From: Avanaerovorax sp964442135
Lineage (GTDB): Bacteria > Bacillota > Clostridia > Peptostreptococcales > Anaerovoracaceae
Assembly (NCBI GenBank): GCA_964442135.1
Contig: CAYTYN010000010.1
Coordinates: forward strand, 1-41,403
Reading direction: 5' to 3'
DNA: 41,403 nucleotides
Under the pieces are notes generated by a model. It had not been told where the DNA came from. It did no database searches and worked only from the letters and a program-made list of their open reading frames with translations. A program made the translations under genes and the position numbers. Of this stretch, positions 31,084 through 40,709 are shown one piece after another (the first letter of the stretch is position 1; each line of letters starts with the position of its first letter).

Positions 31084-32865
31084 TCAGCGGGTCTCATCGC
31101 GGGATGTCAGCTCTATGCCCAGCTCGTCCAGCTGTTCCTTCTCCACATGTCCGGGAGCTCCCGAAAGCGGACACTGGGCGTTTTGATTCTTCGGGAATGC
31201 CATTACCTCTCTGATGCTGTCCTCTCCTGCCATCAGCATTACCATTCTGTCCAGTCCGTAGGCTATACCTCCGTGAGGAGGAACGCCGTATTTAAACGCA
31301 TCCAGCAGGAAGCCGAACTTGTCCCTGCACTCTTCGTCGGTGAGACCCAGCACCCGGAACATCTTCTGCTGAAGCTCCCTCTCGTGTATTCTTATGCTTC
31401 CGCCGCCTATCTCTACGCCGTTGAGAACGATGTCGTAGGCGTCGGCCTTGACCTTTTCAGGCTCAGTGTCAAGAAGAGGTATATCATCGTTCTTAGGATG
31501 TGTAAACGGATGGTGCATGGCTTTCAGCTCGCCGGTCTCCTCATCCCTTTCGAACATGGGGAAGTCCGTGACCCAGAGAAGCTTAAAATCCCTGTCGTCC
31601 AGAAGTCCCAGTATGCCTGCTATATGTCTTCTCAGGAATCCCAACGTGTCTAATACCACCTTGGATCTGTCAGCTGCTATGAGCACCAGATCGTTTTCTC
31701 CGGCCCCAAATACGTCTCCAATCTGTCTCAGCTTCTCTTGGGTGAAGAATTTACTTACCGATGATTTTATCTCGTCCTTTTCAAATCTTATCCAGACTAT
31801 TCCCTTCGCTCCGTAATGTTTAGCCCTCTCAGTAAGCTTATCTATATCTTTTCTGCTGAATTTGTCGGAAGCGTCGTCTATACATATTCCCCTGACATCG
31901 CCGCCTGAAGCCAGTGCATCGGCAAAAACCCTAAACTCCGTTCCATCTACCACCTGGTTAAGCTTCTTCAGCTCAAAGCCGAAGCGGAGATCCGGCTTAT
32001 CCGACCCGAATCTTTCCATCGCTTCGTCGTAGGGAAGGCGCATGAGGGGAATCTGTATATCCACATCAAGCATCTCCTTGAACAGCTTTTTCAGGTAACC
32101 CTCCTGCATGGCAATTACGCCGTCTACGTCCACGAAGGACATCTCCAGGTCTATCTGAGTGAACTCCGGCTGTCTGTCTGCCCTTAAATCCTCATCCCGA
32201 AAGCATTTAGCTATCTGCACGTATCTGTCGCATCCGCTGGCCATCAAAAGCTGCTTGAAAAGCTGTGGCGACTGGGGAAGGGCGTAGAACTGACCCCTGT
32301 TGACCCGGCTGGGAACCAGATAGTCTCTGGCCCCTTCCGGTGTGGACTTTATCAGCATAGGAGTCTCGATCTCCGTAAAGCCGTTTTCATCGAAGTAATC
32401 CCTGGTTATCTTAGTCACCCTGTGGCGGAAACGGAGGTTATGCTGCATTCTCAGCTTCCTCAGATCCAGATACCTGTACTTCAGCCTGAGATTTTCATCT
32501 ACGTTATCATCATCCTTGACGTATATAGGCGGTGTCTCGGATTGGGAATAGAGAATCAAATCCCGTGCCAGGACTTCGATATCTCCTGTGGCCATGTCGG
32601 GATTCTTAGAGCTTCTCTCCCTGACAGAGCCTTTTACGCCTATAACATATTCGCTCCTGAGGGACTGAGCCAGCTCAAAGCTGCTTTTATCCATGGTATC
32701 GTCAAAGACTATCTGAACTATGCCGCTTTTGTCTCTGAGATCGAGAAATATCAGGCTTCCCAGGCTGCGCTGTTTTGCGACCCACCCGTTCAGGGTAACC
32801 TCCCTATCCTTATCTTCAAGTGAAAGCAGACCGCACATGTCAGTGCGCCTAAAAAGTTTTCCCAT
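31084..32865 (-). CDS. aspS: Aspartyl-tRNA synthetase
   Basis: The 593-residue bacterial-type class II synthetase has an N-terminal OB anticodon domain ('VTLNGWVAKQRSLGSLIFLDLRD', about 23-45), motif 2 'FRDEDLRADRQPEFTQIDLE' (about 217-236), the bacterial GAD insertion domain (about 290-420) and motif 3 'GGIAYGLDRMVMLMAG' near 555. Whether it charges only tRNA-Asp or also tRNA-Asn cannot be decided here; a GatCAB amidotransferase elsewhere would bear on this. An AGAGG site lies 4 bases before the ATG. It follows hisS by 17 bases; the hisS-aspS pair is typical of Firmicutes. Confidence 0.98.
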   Translation of the reverse strand: MGKLFRRTDMCGLLSLEDKDREVTLNGWVAKQRSLGSLIFLDLRDKSGIVQIVFDDTMDKSSFELAQSLRSEYVIGVKGSVRERSSKNPDMATGDIEVLARDLILYSQSETPPIYVKDDDNVDENLRLKYRYLDLRKLRMQHNLRFRHRVTKITRDYFDENGFTEIETPMLIKSTPEGARDYLVPSRVNRGQFYALPQSPQLFKQLLMASGCDRYVQIAKCFRDEDLRADRQPEFTQIDLEMSFVDVDGVIAMQEGYLKKLFKEMLDVDIQIPLMRLPYDEAMERFGSDKPDLRFGFELKKLNQVVDGTEFRVFADALASGGDVRGICIDDASDKFSRKDIDKLTERAKHYGAKGIVWIRFEKDEIKSSVSKFFTQEKLRQIGDVFGAGENDLVLIAADRSKVVLDTLGFLRRHIAGILGLLDDRDFKLLWVTDFPMFERDEETGELKAMHHPFTHPKNDDIPLLDTEPEKVKADAYDIVLNGVEIGGGSIRIHERELQQKMFRVLGLTDEECRDKFGFLLDAFKYGVPPHGGIAYGLDRMVMLMAGEDSIREVMAFPKNQNAQCPLSGAPGHVEKEQLDELGIELTSRDETR

Positions 32866-32882
32866 GATTCCTCTGATTCCTC

Positions 32883-34136
32883 CTACTTCATCAGTTCCTC
32901 AGCCAGATCTTCCGTCTTCACTTCTCGCTGCAGGGAAGTCGCCATCTCCTTCAGTGAAACGACTCCTCTGGATATCTCATCGTCTCCGATGACTATGGTA
33001 TATCTAGCTCCCAGCCTGTTAGCGTACTTAAACTGTCCCTTTATGTTTCTCGCCATGGTATCCATCCGGACCTTAAGCCCCTTCTTTCTCAAGCTTCTGA
33101 GAAGCTTCAGCCCTGCAACCTTCGCCTCCTCTCCCATGACGGCTATAAACCCGTCCACGGGAGCCGGCTCCGGTATCTCCGCTCCTAAATTGTCCATGAG
33201 GAGAAGGAGCCTTTCTATTCCCAGTCCGAATCCTACGCCGGGAATAGGAGGTCCGCCCACTTCTTCCACCAGGTGGTCATATCTGCCGCCGCCGCACACA
33301 GTTCCCTGGGCTCCGATGGCGTCGGTCACGAACTCAAAAGCCGTCTTCGTATAGTAGTCCAGACCGCGAACTATAGTGGGATCCACCTCATATTCGATGC
33401 CCATGGCGTCCAGATTGCTCTTCAGGGCTTCGAAGGCGCCGCGGCAGTCGTCGCAGAGATAATCCATCATCATAGGAGCGCCCTTTACTATCTCCTGACA
33501 TTCCGGCGACTTACAGTCGATTATCCTCATAGGGTTTCGCTGGTATCTGTCTTTGCACGTATTGCACAGCTTATCGTAGTTAGGTCTCAAGTAATCCTTA
33601 AGAGCCTTTCTGTGGTCTTTCCTGCACTCCGGACATCCAACGCTGTTTATTCTGAGCCGGATGTCCCTTACCCCCATTTCATTGAGGAAATCGTTGGCAA
33701 AACAGATCACCTCGGCGTCGGCCAGCATATCTCCGGTGCCGAAGGTTTCAATGCCGAACTGGTGAAACTCTCTCAGCCTGCCGGCCTGAGGTTTTTCGTA
33801 TCTGTAGCACGGCGTGATGTAATAATACTTAGTGGGCTGTACCTCAGCGTACTGCTTATGCTCTATGAAAGCTCTTACGACCGGAGAGGTTCCCTCCGGC
33901 TTCAGAGTTATGCTCCTATGTCCGTGGTCCTCGAAGGTGTACATTTCCTTCTGGACTATATCAGTAGTATCTCCCACGCCTCTGGTAAAAAGCTCCGTGT
34001 GCTCGAAGACGGGAGTCCGTATCTCCTTAAAGCCGTATATCTCGCACAGCCGGGCGATTTTTTTCTCAACGTATTGCCACTTATACACCTGATCAGGCAG
34101 CGTGTCCTTAGTGCCCTTAGGCGCGCTGGTTACCAT
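32883..34136 (-). CDS. hisS: Histidyl-tRNA synthetase
   Basis: The 417-residue class II synthetase shows 'APKGTKDTLPDQ' at the N-terminus, motif 1 'GFKEIRTPVFEHTELFTRGVG', motif 2 'YYITPCYRYEKPQAGRLREFHQFGIE', the histidine motif 'VRGLDYYTKTAFE' (about 260-272), 'GGGRYDHL', motif 3 'GFGLGIERLLLLM' and a C-terminal anticodon domain. Between the catalytic motifs lie paired cysteines (CPEC, CNTC, CKSPEC, CDDC) that may hold zinc, as in some clostridial HisRS. The ATG overlaps the hemZ end and has GGAGG 7 bases upstream. Confidence 0.97.
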   Translation of the reverse strand: MVTSAPKGTKDTLPDQVYKWQYVEKKIARLCEIYGFKEIRTPVFEHTELFTRGVGDTTDIVQKEMYTFEDHGHRSITLKPEGTSPVVRAFIEHKQYAEVQPTKYYYITPCYRYEKPQAGRLREFHQFGIETFGTGDMLADAEVICFANDFLNEMGVRDIRLRINSVGCPECRKDHRKALKDYLRPNYDKLCNTCKDRYQRNPMRIIDCKSPECQEIVKGAPMMMDYLCDDCRGAFEALKSNLDAMGIEYEVDPTIVRGLDYYTKTAFEFVTDAIGAQGTVCGGGRYDHLVEEVGGPPIPGVGFGLGIERLLLLMDNLGAEIPEPAPVDGFIAVMGEEAKVAGLKLLRSLRKKGLKVRMDTMARNIKGQFKYANRLGARYTIVIGDDEISRGVVSLKEMATSLQREVKTEDLAEELMK

Positions 34137-35509
34137 TTCTCAACCTCCGTAAAAAACATATCTTCCTTTCGACCGATCATTTCATCGATTCGGTCGATAT
34201 ACTGCTCGTAATTAGTCACATTGGGAATCCTTTCCAGCCTGTTCTCCTTCGGGAAATATATTTTGGAAATTCCTCCCGCCCCCAGAGCTATATTGCTCTG
34301 ATGTTCGTCCATGATCCGCATGTTATACAAGCCTTCCTTTCCGGCCATGGACCATCCGGTATTTTCTCCTCCGCCGGCCATGTGCTTCTGTCTGTAGAGA
34401 TAGTACGGACGAAACCCGGCGTCTGTGAGGATATCCCTGCTCAGCTCAAGCATATTCCCCACTACAGCGGCGTGATCGTAATGATAATTCGGGTCAGCCT
34501 CAATGAGCCTGGACGCTCTCTTTACGGCCAGGCAGTGAACCGTAATATTATCGGCTCCCAGCTCTATTACCTGCTCAAGGGTCGACCTGAAGTCTTCCTC
34601 GCCTTCCTCAGGAAGTCCTGCTATTACGTCGGCGTTAATGCTCCTGAATCCGAATTCCGCCGCTGTGCGGAAGGCGTCCCGCACATCCTGCGGACTGTGG
34701 CTCCTTCCTATCAGCTCAAGGGTTCTTTCCTTCATGGACTGAGGATTTATGCTGATCCTGTCAGCTCCCCCTTCTCTTATGGCGCAAAGCTTCTCCCGGG
34801 TAATGGTATCCGGCCGGCCCGCCTCTACCGTGTACTCCCTCAGTCCTGACAAATCCAGCGAAGCCCTGATTTCGCCCATTAGACAGGTCAGCTGTTCTGA
34901 TGAAAGGGTGGTCGGCGTTCCGCCTCCCATGTACAAGCTTTCCGCCCAAACACCCGTATCCCTCATTCTCTTGCCCGTGGCTCGAATCTCCTTTATGAGG
35001 GCTTCCAGGTATCTTTCTATCTCAGGCCCTTCTGTCTGATTAGAAGCGAAGGAGCAGTACAGGCACCTGGTAGGACAAAACGGTATTCCCACGTAGACGC
35101 AGGCAGACCTTTCGTCGGCCTTTCCGGCGAACTCCGTCTGATAGAGGTACATATCCTGAAGACGGTATGCATACCTTTCCGAGACGAAGTAGCTTTCTCT
35201 CAATATCTTCCTGACCTCTGTCAGACTGCCGGTTCTGTCAAATAGCTGGGAGAACAGCTTAACCGGCCTTATGCCTGTAAGTATCCCCCACTCCGGCTCC
35301 AATCCGGTTATGGCAGACAGCTTCTCATAGACCTCTCTCTTTATTCCGTCTCTGTCCGAATTCCCGCCCCTGTTGAACACTATAACCTGATCTTCCTCCG
35401 ACGGCGGTTTTTCATCTGTAATTCGGTACTCTGACGGTCTCAAGAAAACCTGAATGAGTTCATCGATCAGATTTTTCTTTTCAAAATTCTCTATCCGTAT
35501 TCTATACAA
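34130..35509 (-). CDS. hemZ: HemZ-type radical SAM coproporphyrinogen III oxidase-like protein
   Basis: The 459-residue radical SAM protein has an N-terminal domain of about 135 residues not found in HemN/HemW, then the cluster motif 'CPTRCLYCSF' (CX3CX2C, near residue 148), 'MGGGTPTTLS', 'EAGRPDTI', 'SINPQSM' and a HemN-like C-terminal part. This matches HemZ, which sits beside hisS in many Clostridia. Heme synthesis genes are not visible, so coproporphyrinogen oxidation is a family name rather than a shown function; heme chaperone-like roles are possible. The start is a TTG at 35509 overlapping the upstream stop; no ATG occurs in the first 100 residues. Confidence 0.88.
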   Translation of the reverse strand: MYRIRIENFEKKNLIDELIQVFLRPSEYRITDEKPPSEEDQVIVFNRGGNSDRDGIKREVYEKLSAITGLEPEWGILTGIRPVKLFSQLFDRTGSLTEVRKILRESYFVSERYAYRLQDMYLYQTEFAGKADERSACVYVGIPFCPTRCLYCSFASNQTEGPEIERYLEALIKEIRATGKRMRDTGVWAESLYMGGGTPTTLSSEQLTCLMGEIRASLDLSGLREYTVEAGRPDTITREKLCAIREGGADRISINPQSMKERTLELIGRSHSPQDVRDAFRTAAEFGFRSINADVIAGLPEEGEEDFRSTLEQVIELGADNITVHCLAVKRASRLIEADPNYHYDHAAVVGNMLELSRDILTDAGFRPYYLYRQKHMAGGGENTGWSMAGKEGLYNMRIMDEHQSNIALGAGGISKIYFPKENRLERIPNVTNYEQYIDRIDEMIGRKEDMFFTEVEKW

Positions 35510-36122
35510 AAGGATTATTCCTCTTCTCGTACCCTATGGTAGTGATCCCGCCATGTCCCGGATATACCGTGGTGTCGTCGGGAAGGATGAAGAGCTTCTT
35601 TCTTATAGATTCCATGATCCGTGCAAAGCTTCCTCCGTAGCAGTCCGTTCTTCCTATGGACGCCTTGAACAGGGTATCTCCGCTGAACACACATCCCGAA
35701 GCGATTATGCACATCCCTCCTCTGGTATGACCCGGAGTATGGATGAATGTAAGCTCTGTGTTTCCTACAGTCATGGTATCTCCGTCCATGACATAAAGGT
35801 CAGCCTCAACTGTAGTGGATTTGCCCAGTATTTCCAAGGAAGCGTTTAGGAAAGGATCGGAAAGCATCTCCTTCTCCTCCTCATAAGCTACAACCTTGAT
35901 ATCGGGAAAATCTTCTCTGAATCTGTCGACGCCGCCTATGTGATCCCCGTGTCCGTGGGTCAGCAGGATGTACTCCGCAGTCAGATCTTCTGCCCTTATG
36001 AATTCCGTTATCTTCTCCGAATATCCGCCCGGATCGACGATAAAGGCCTTATGGGTCTCATCGTATCCTAAGTAAGTATTAACCCCAAGGGGCCCTGTAA
36101 TATATGTTTTTACTGTAAGCAT
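35502..36122 (-). CDS. Metallo-beta-lactamase fold hydrolase (glyoxalase II-like)
   Basis: The 206-residue protein is a compact metallo-beta-lactamase fold of the glyoxalase II/YcbL type. It shows 'LLTHGHGDHIGG' (the HxHxDH metal site, about 54-65), 'IHTPGHTRGGMC' with the next His (near 131), 'FSGDTLFKASIGRTDCYGG' with the bridging Asp, and 'VYPGHGGITTIG' with the last His. All ligands for two metals are present. The substrate is unknown; relatives hydrolyse thioesters. GGGAG lies 5 bases before the ATG. It follows rel by 15 bases and overlaps hemZ, an arrangement often seen in Firmicutes. Confidence 0.9.
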   Translation of the reverse strand: MLTVKTYITGPLGVNTYLGYDETHKAFIVDPGGYSEKITEFIRAEDLTAEYILLTHGHGDHIGGVDRFREDFPDIKVVAYEEEKEMLSDPFLNASLEILGKSTTVEADLYVMDGDTMTVGNTELTFIHTPGHTRGGMCIIASGCVFSGDTLFKASIGRTDCYGGSFARIMESIRKKLFILPDDTTVYPGHGGITTIGYEKRNNPFV

Positions 36123-36137
36123 AGCAACTCCCGAAAA

Positions 36138-38342
36138 TTATGATCTGGCTCTGTAAACGCTGGAAACACCTTCTATATTTCTCAAGATGCGCAGCACCCT
36201 TTGTATCTGCTGAGTGCTGGATATCTTTACCGTAAGGGTCATGTTGATGCTGCCATCTCTGGTTGCCTTAGCATTGACTCCAGCCAGATCCACATCCATG
36301 TCCTCACACGCTCTGGAAATATCGGACAGCAGTCCTCTCCGCTCAGTTCCGTTCAAAACTATATCGGCGTCGTACTCTTTACCCGCCTTAAGATCTTCCC
36401 ATTCCACTTCTATGAACCTGGCTTTTTCCTCCTCCGGCAGGCTGGTGATGTTGGAGCAGTCCTTCCGATGAACGGATATGCCTCTGCCCTTGGTGATGAA
36501 GCCTATGATGTCGTCACCGGGTACGGGATTACAGCATCTGGCGATCCTTATCATAAGGTTATCCATTCCCTTGACCACGATGCCCGGACTGTCGTTCCTG
36601 TACCTGTCATGCCGCGCGTCCTTTTTCTTGTCTTGGGAAAAGAGGGATTTTTCCCGATCTTCTTCCTTCTTCTGTTCAGCCGCCAGTGACTCGTTGTAGT
36701 AGGAAAACAGCAGGTTGGCGTATCTGCTGAGGAGGGAGCCTCCCTTGCTTATCTGGACGTATAGCTCATTCATGGTGGAGATGTTAAGCTCCTTCATGGC
36801 CTTGGTCAGCCATACGCTCTTTTCGATGAGCTGAGGGTCGTACCCTTTTTTCCTTATGAACCTATCGAGAGCGTCTTTTCCCTTCGCTATGTCGTCAGGC
36901 TGACTTTGCTTTTTCAGCCATTGGCGTATCTTAGTTCTCGCAGTGGAGCTTTTGGCTATCTTCAGCCAGTCGACGCTTGGACCGCTGGAATTGGAAGATG
37001 TGACGATCTCTACGATATCTCCGTTGTGAAGCACATGGTCTATGGTGACCATTTTGCCGTTAACCTTAGCCCCTACGCATTTACATCCTATGTCGGTGTG
37101 TATCTTAAAGGCAAAATCTAAAGGCGTGGAGCCTGCCGGCAAGTCTATTACTTCACCCTTTGGCGTGAAAACGAACACCTGGCTGGCAAAGAGATCCATC
37201 TTCAGGGTTTCCATGAACTCCTTGGGGTCATTGAGCTCCTTCTGCCATTCCAAAGTCTGCCTCAGCCAAGCCAGCTTCATCTCCTCCGTGTCCTGAGATG
37301 ATCCGGATCTTCCTTCTTTATATTTCCAGTGAGCCGCGATACCATATTCAGCGACCCTGTGCATCTCATAGGTTCTGATCTGAATCTCAAAGGGCTCTCC
37401 CCCCTCTCCTATTACCGTGGTATGGAGAGACTGGTACATATTAGGCTTGGGCATGGCGATGTAGTCCTTGAAACGGCCGGGTATAGGCTTCCACATGGTG
37501 TGAACCTGTCCCAGGACAGCGTAACAATCCCTGACCGTCTCCACTATGACCCTGACAGCTATCAGATCGAATATTTCATCCAGCTGCCTTTTTTGGAGCG
37601 TCATCTTCCTGTATATGCTGTATAGATGCTTGGATCTTCCGTAAATGTCGTACTTAATATTCATCTGATCCAGAGCTTCCTTTATTTCGTCTATGACGTG
37701 TTTTATGGTCTTTTCCTGCTGTTCCCTCTTTTCGGCTACCTCCTTTTTCAGGGTGTTATATTCCTCAGGGTGAAGATAGGAGAAGGCTATATCCTCCAGC
37801 TCGAACTTCACCGTGTAAATACCCAGCCTGCTGGCCAGTGGCGCGTATATGTCTATGGTCTCCTGGGACTTTTCTATCTGCTTATGAGGAGGCCAGTACT
37901 TGGCTGTCCTCATGTTATGAAGTCTGTCAGCCAGCTTTATGATCAGCACCCTTATGTCCCTCGACATGGCCAGGAACATCTTTCTCAGGTTTTCGGCCTG
38001 GGCCTTTTCTTTATTGTCGAACTTTATAGCGCCAAGCTTAGTGACGCCGTCTACTAAAAGAGCAACTTCTTCACCGAAATTGTCCACCAGCATCTGTCTG
38101 GTGTATTCGGTGTCCTCGACCACATCGTGAAGCAGGCCTCCAACTATGGTCTCATCATCCATGCCCAGCTGGGCAAGGATGATGGCAACGGCAATGGGAT
38201 GGATGAAATAAGGTTCACCGCTCTTCCTAAGCTGCCCCTCATGAAGTTGTTTCGCCTTGTCGTAAGCCATGCCGATGAGCTCGGTATCGTAACCGCTGTT
38301 GTATTTCAACAGCTCATCTAAAAATTGCTCTTTACTCAACAT
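36138..38342 (-). CDS. relA: Bifunctional (p)ppGpp synthetase/hydrolase Rel
   Basis: Long RelA/SpoT homologue of 734 residues. It has an N-terminal HD hydrolase ('HPIAVAIILAQLGMD', 'GLLHDVVEDTEYT', about 46-80) and the synthetase domain ('YGRSKHLYSIYRKM', 'AVRVIVETVRDCYAVLG', 'RFKDYIAMPKPNMYQSLHTTV', 'EIQIRTYEMHRVAEYGIAAHW'). TGS ('VFVFTPKGEVIDLPAGSTPLDFA', near 395), helical/zinc-finger-like and C-terminal ACT domains follow. The hydrolase site HD pair and the synthetase RFKD/EIQIRT motifs are intact, so both activities are expected. It controls the stringent response on ribosomes. Its start shares an A with the secDF stop (TAATG). Confidence 0.97.
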   Translation of the reverse strand: MLSKEQFLDELLKYNSGYDTELIGMAYDKAKQLHEGQLRKSGEPYFIHPIAVAIILAQLGMDDETIVGGLLHDVVEDTEYTRQMLVDNFGEEVALLVDGVTKLGAIKFDNKEKAQAENLRKMFLAMSRDIRVLIIKLADRLHNMRTAKYWPPHKQIEKSQETIDIYAPLASRLGIYTVKFELEDIAFSYLHPEEYNTLKKEVAEKREQQEKTIKHVIDEIKEALDQMNIKYDIYGRSKHLYSIYRKMTLQKRQLDEIFDLIAVRVIVETVRDCYAVLGQVHTMWKPIPGRFKDYIAMPKPNMYQSLHTTVIGEGGEPFEIQIRTYEMHRVAEYGIAAHWKYKEGRSGSSQDTEEMKLAWLRQTLEWQKELNDPKEFMETLKMDLFASQVFVFTPKGEVIDLPAGSTPLDFAFKIHTDIGCKCVGAKVNGKMVTIDHVLHNGDIVEIVTSSNSSGPSVDWLKIAKSSTARTKIRQWLKKQSQPDDIAKGKDALDRFIRKKGYDPQLIEKSVWLTKAMKELNISTMNELYVQISKGGSLLSRYANLLFSYYNESLAAEQKKEEDREKSLFSQDKKKDARHDRYRNDSPGIVVKGMDNLMIRIARCCNPVPGDDIIGFITKGRGISVHRKDCSNITSLPEEEKARFIEVEWEDLKAGKEYDADIVLNGTERRGLLSDISRACEDMDVDLAGVNAKATRDGSINMTLTVKISSTQQIQRVLRILRNIEGVSSVYRARS

Positions 38343-40552
38343 TAATTGCTTTTCCCTCTTTTTGCTGTTTTATATTTTGACGCTTCTTCCTTTTTGCTAA
38401 ACTCACAGAGCAGCGGACTGCAGAGACAAATGGAGGAATATGTTCCCACTATTACGCCGACCATGAGAGGAATGACGAACTCCCTTACGGAGGTAGATAC
38501 CATTATGGTCATAGGCACCATTACGATAAGGGTCGTAAGCGACGTCATTATGGATCTGTTCAGAGTCTGGTTAATGCTCAGGTCTACGGTATCGGCGAGG
38601 GAATTCTTCTTATAGATCTGCCTGTTTTCCCGTATTCTGTCAAAGATAACTATGGTGTCGTTTATGGAATATCCTACTACTGTAAGTATACCGGCTATAA
38701 ACGGATTGTTGACGGTTATACCGAAAATAGCGTAGAATGCCAGCACTATCAGGGCATCGTGAATTACACCCAGTATAGACGCAACTCCGTATTTCCACGA
38801 CTTGAATCTGAAGCCGACATATATGAGCATTCCTATGGCCGCGATCACCACAGATTTTACCGCGTTCCACTTAAGCTCACTTCCAACTGTAGGCCCGAAC
38901 TGCTCTAAGGCCAGGACGTCATCCTCTGTCACTCCGAATACATCGCCGAGTGCAGCCAAAACCTGAGTCCTCTCTTCGTTATCCAGAGCCTCTATAGTCT
39001 TGATGATCACCTCTTCTTCATCTTCCCCCGCGAGAACTACTGACGGATCCAGGTCGAAATCGCTTAAGGCTTCTATAACCTCATCGGCGGATACCTGCTG
39101 ACCCATATCTATTTGCAGCATAGTGCCGCCGGTGAAATCTATTCCGTAGTTTAATCCTCTCACTCCGGCAAATATGACTCCCAAGGCCAGGATTCCGCAG
39201 CTTACGGTATAGGTTATTTTTTTCATGTTCATGAACCTGAACTGCTTCTTGACGAATACCTTCTGGGTGCCGTCCTCGTTTACACCGAAGTATTTATTTT
39301 TCGCAAGGGTCTTGCTGCCTACTATGAAGCCCATGAGAAGATGGGTAACAAATACGGCAGTAAAAATGCTCACTATGATACCGATCATCAATGTGAGAGC
39401 GAATCCCTTTACAGACGTAGAGCCTATTTCATAGAGAACAACGGCCGCTATCAGGGTGGTGATCTGAGCATCCAGCACTGTGACCAAAGCCCTCTTAAAT
39501 CCCTGTGATACGGCGACTCTAACGGTCTTTCCGGCGACTATCTCCTCCCTGATCCTGGCGAATATGATAACGTTGGCATCTACGGCCATGCCTATGGAGA
39601 GTATGATACCCGCTATGCCCGGCAGGGTCAGCACGCTTTCCAAAGCCACCATAATCCATAGTACTATGACCACATAGAGAAGTAATGCGATGTCAGCCAT
39701 GAGCCCTAATATTTTATACATGAAAAGCATGAGTATGAATATTATGGCGAGACCGATGACTCCTGCGATTATGCTCTTATCTAAAGCGTCCGTGCCTATG
39801 GTGGCCGTCTGAACGGAGGACTCCACTTCGTACAGGTCCAGAGGAAGTGTTCCGCCGTTGATAAGAGTCGCCATATTGGAGGCGACCTCTTTGGTGTACC
39901 CGCCGTTGGCGTTAGTGAGAGAGCATGTGGACTGATATATGGGGCTTTCGCAGGAAGGCGCCGCAATTATTTCATCGTCCAGCATGATCACTATGGCATC
40001 ATCAGACACCCCGTCTATGGTGGAAGTGACCTCTCCACTGGATGCCATGGTGGTACCTTCAATGAATTTTACCGTTCCCTCTGTAGTAAACTCCAGAATT
40101 ATAAGATATCCACCGTTAACAGAGTCTGTGCTTATGCTCGCTCCTTCCACGTCTGAACCGCTGAGGACTTCAGTTCCGTCCGCCAGGAGGAATCTGAGAC
40201 TGGCAGTCTTCCCTATCTGCTCTATAGCCTCCTCAGGATCTTCTACGCCGGGAAGCTCTACCCTAAGTCTGTTCTCTCCTTCTATGGAGACAGTAGCTTC
40301 AGATATGCCCAGACTGTTGACACGGTTGTTAATGATAACTCTGGTCTGATCCATCAATTCCTCCAGCTCGGAACCGGTGGCGTCCGTATCGGCTTCTAAC
40401 ACTACGTACACTCCTCCGTTTATATCCAGGCCGAACTTCATCATTTCTTTAATGTTGCCTAAAGACCCGATGCCGAAAATCGTAACATACCAGCCGAACA
40501 CTACGGCTATTACAACGAGAACTGCCAAAAACTTCCTCAGTATAATCTTCAT
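38342..40552 (-). CDS. secDF: Fused protein translocase SecDF
   Basis: The 736-residue polypeptide carries both SecD and SecF. The SecD half has a first transmembrane helix, 'GLDINGGVYVVLE' near residue 41, the periplasmic P1 domain, five further helices and 'GMAVDANVIIFARIREE' near 330. The SecF half starts near 450 with 'MKKITYTVSCGILAL', then 'NYGIDFTGGTMLQI', and the matching 'GYSINDTIVIFDRIREN' near 655. It uses the proton gradient to pull secreted proteins outward with SecYEG and YajC. The ATG at 40552 is preferred over a TTG 13 codons upstream. SecDF has its own promoter and a terminator-like hairpin upstream separating it from yajC. Confidence 0.97.
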   Translation of the reverse strand: MKIILRKFLAVLVVIAVVFGWYVTIFGIGSLGNIKEMMKFGLDINGGVYVVLEADTDATGSELEELMDQTRVIINNRVNSLGISEATVSIEGENRLRVELPGVEDPEEAIEQIGKTASLRFLLADGTEVLSGSDVEGASISTDSVNGGYLIILEFTTEGTVKFIEGTTMASSGEVTSTIDGVSDDAIVIMLDDEIIAAPSCESPIYQSTCSLTNANGGYTKEVASNMATLINGGTLPLDLYEVESSVQTATIGTDALDKSIIAGVIGLAIIFILMLFMYKILGLMADIALLLYVVIVLWIMVALESVLTLPGIAGIILSIGMAVDANVIIFARIREEIVAGKTVRVAVSQGFKRALVTVLDAQITTLIAAVVLYEIGSTSVKGFALTLMIGIIVSIFTAVFVTHLLMGFIVGSKTLAKNKYFGVNEDGTQKVFVKKQFRFMNMKKITYTVSCGILALGVIFAGVRGLNYGIDFTGGTMLQIDMGQQVSADEVIEALSDFDLDPSVVLAGEDEEEVIIKTIEALDNEERTQVLAALGDVFGVTEDDVLALEQFGPTVGSELKWNAVKSVVIAAIGMLIYVGFRFKSWKYGVASILGVIHDALIVLAFYAIFGITVNNPFIAGILTVVGYSINDTIVIFDRIRENRQIYKKNSLADTVDLSINQTLNRSIMTSLTTLIVMVPMTIMVSTSVREFVIPLMVGVIVGTYSSICLCSPLLCEFSKKEEASKYKTAKRGKSN

Positions 40553-40616
40553 TTCTAATGTCCATCCTTTATAATAGTCACTGTTGCACAAGGCTCGTCG
40601 TTATATAATTCATTTA

Positions 40617-40645
40617 ATTTTACTACTTTTTTCATTGTCCATCAA
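40617..40645 (-). promoter_or_regulatory. Promoter of the secDF-rel operon
   Basis: Minus strand: -35 TTGATG (40645-40640; 4 of 6), 17-base spacer, -10 TAAAAT (40622-40617; 5 of 6). It begins right after the T-run of the terminator that follows yajC, a compact stop-then-restart arrangement. The expected leader is about 58 bases. Confidence 0.65.
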
Positions 40646-40647
40646 CT

Positions 40648-40681
40648 AAAAAGTATAATGCTCCCTTGTTAAGGGAGCATT
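40648..40681 (-). terminator. Intrinsic terminator after yajC
   Basis: A perfect 11-base-pair stem (AATGCTCCCTT/AAGGGAGCATT) with a 3-base loop is followed on the minus strand by ATACTTTTT. It lies 28 bases after the yajC stop and upstream of the secDF promoter. Confidence 0.75.
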
Positions 40682-40709
40682 GAATATACACCTTCGGAAG
40701 CAGGAAGCA

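Noticed and set aside
33273..34211. 312-codon plus-strand frame
   Set aside because: It is opposite hisS and the end of hemZ; no family resemblance.
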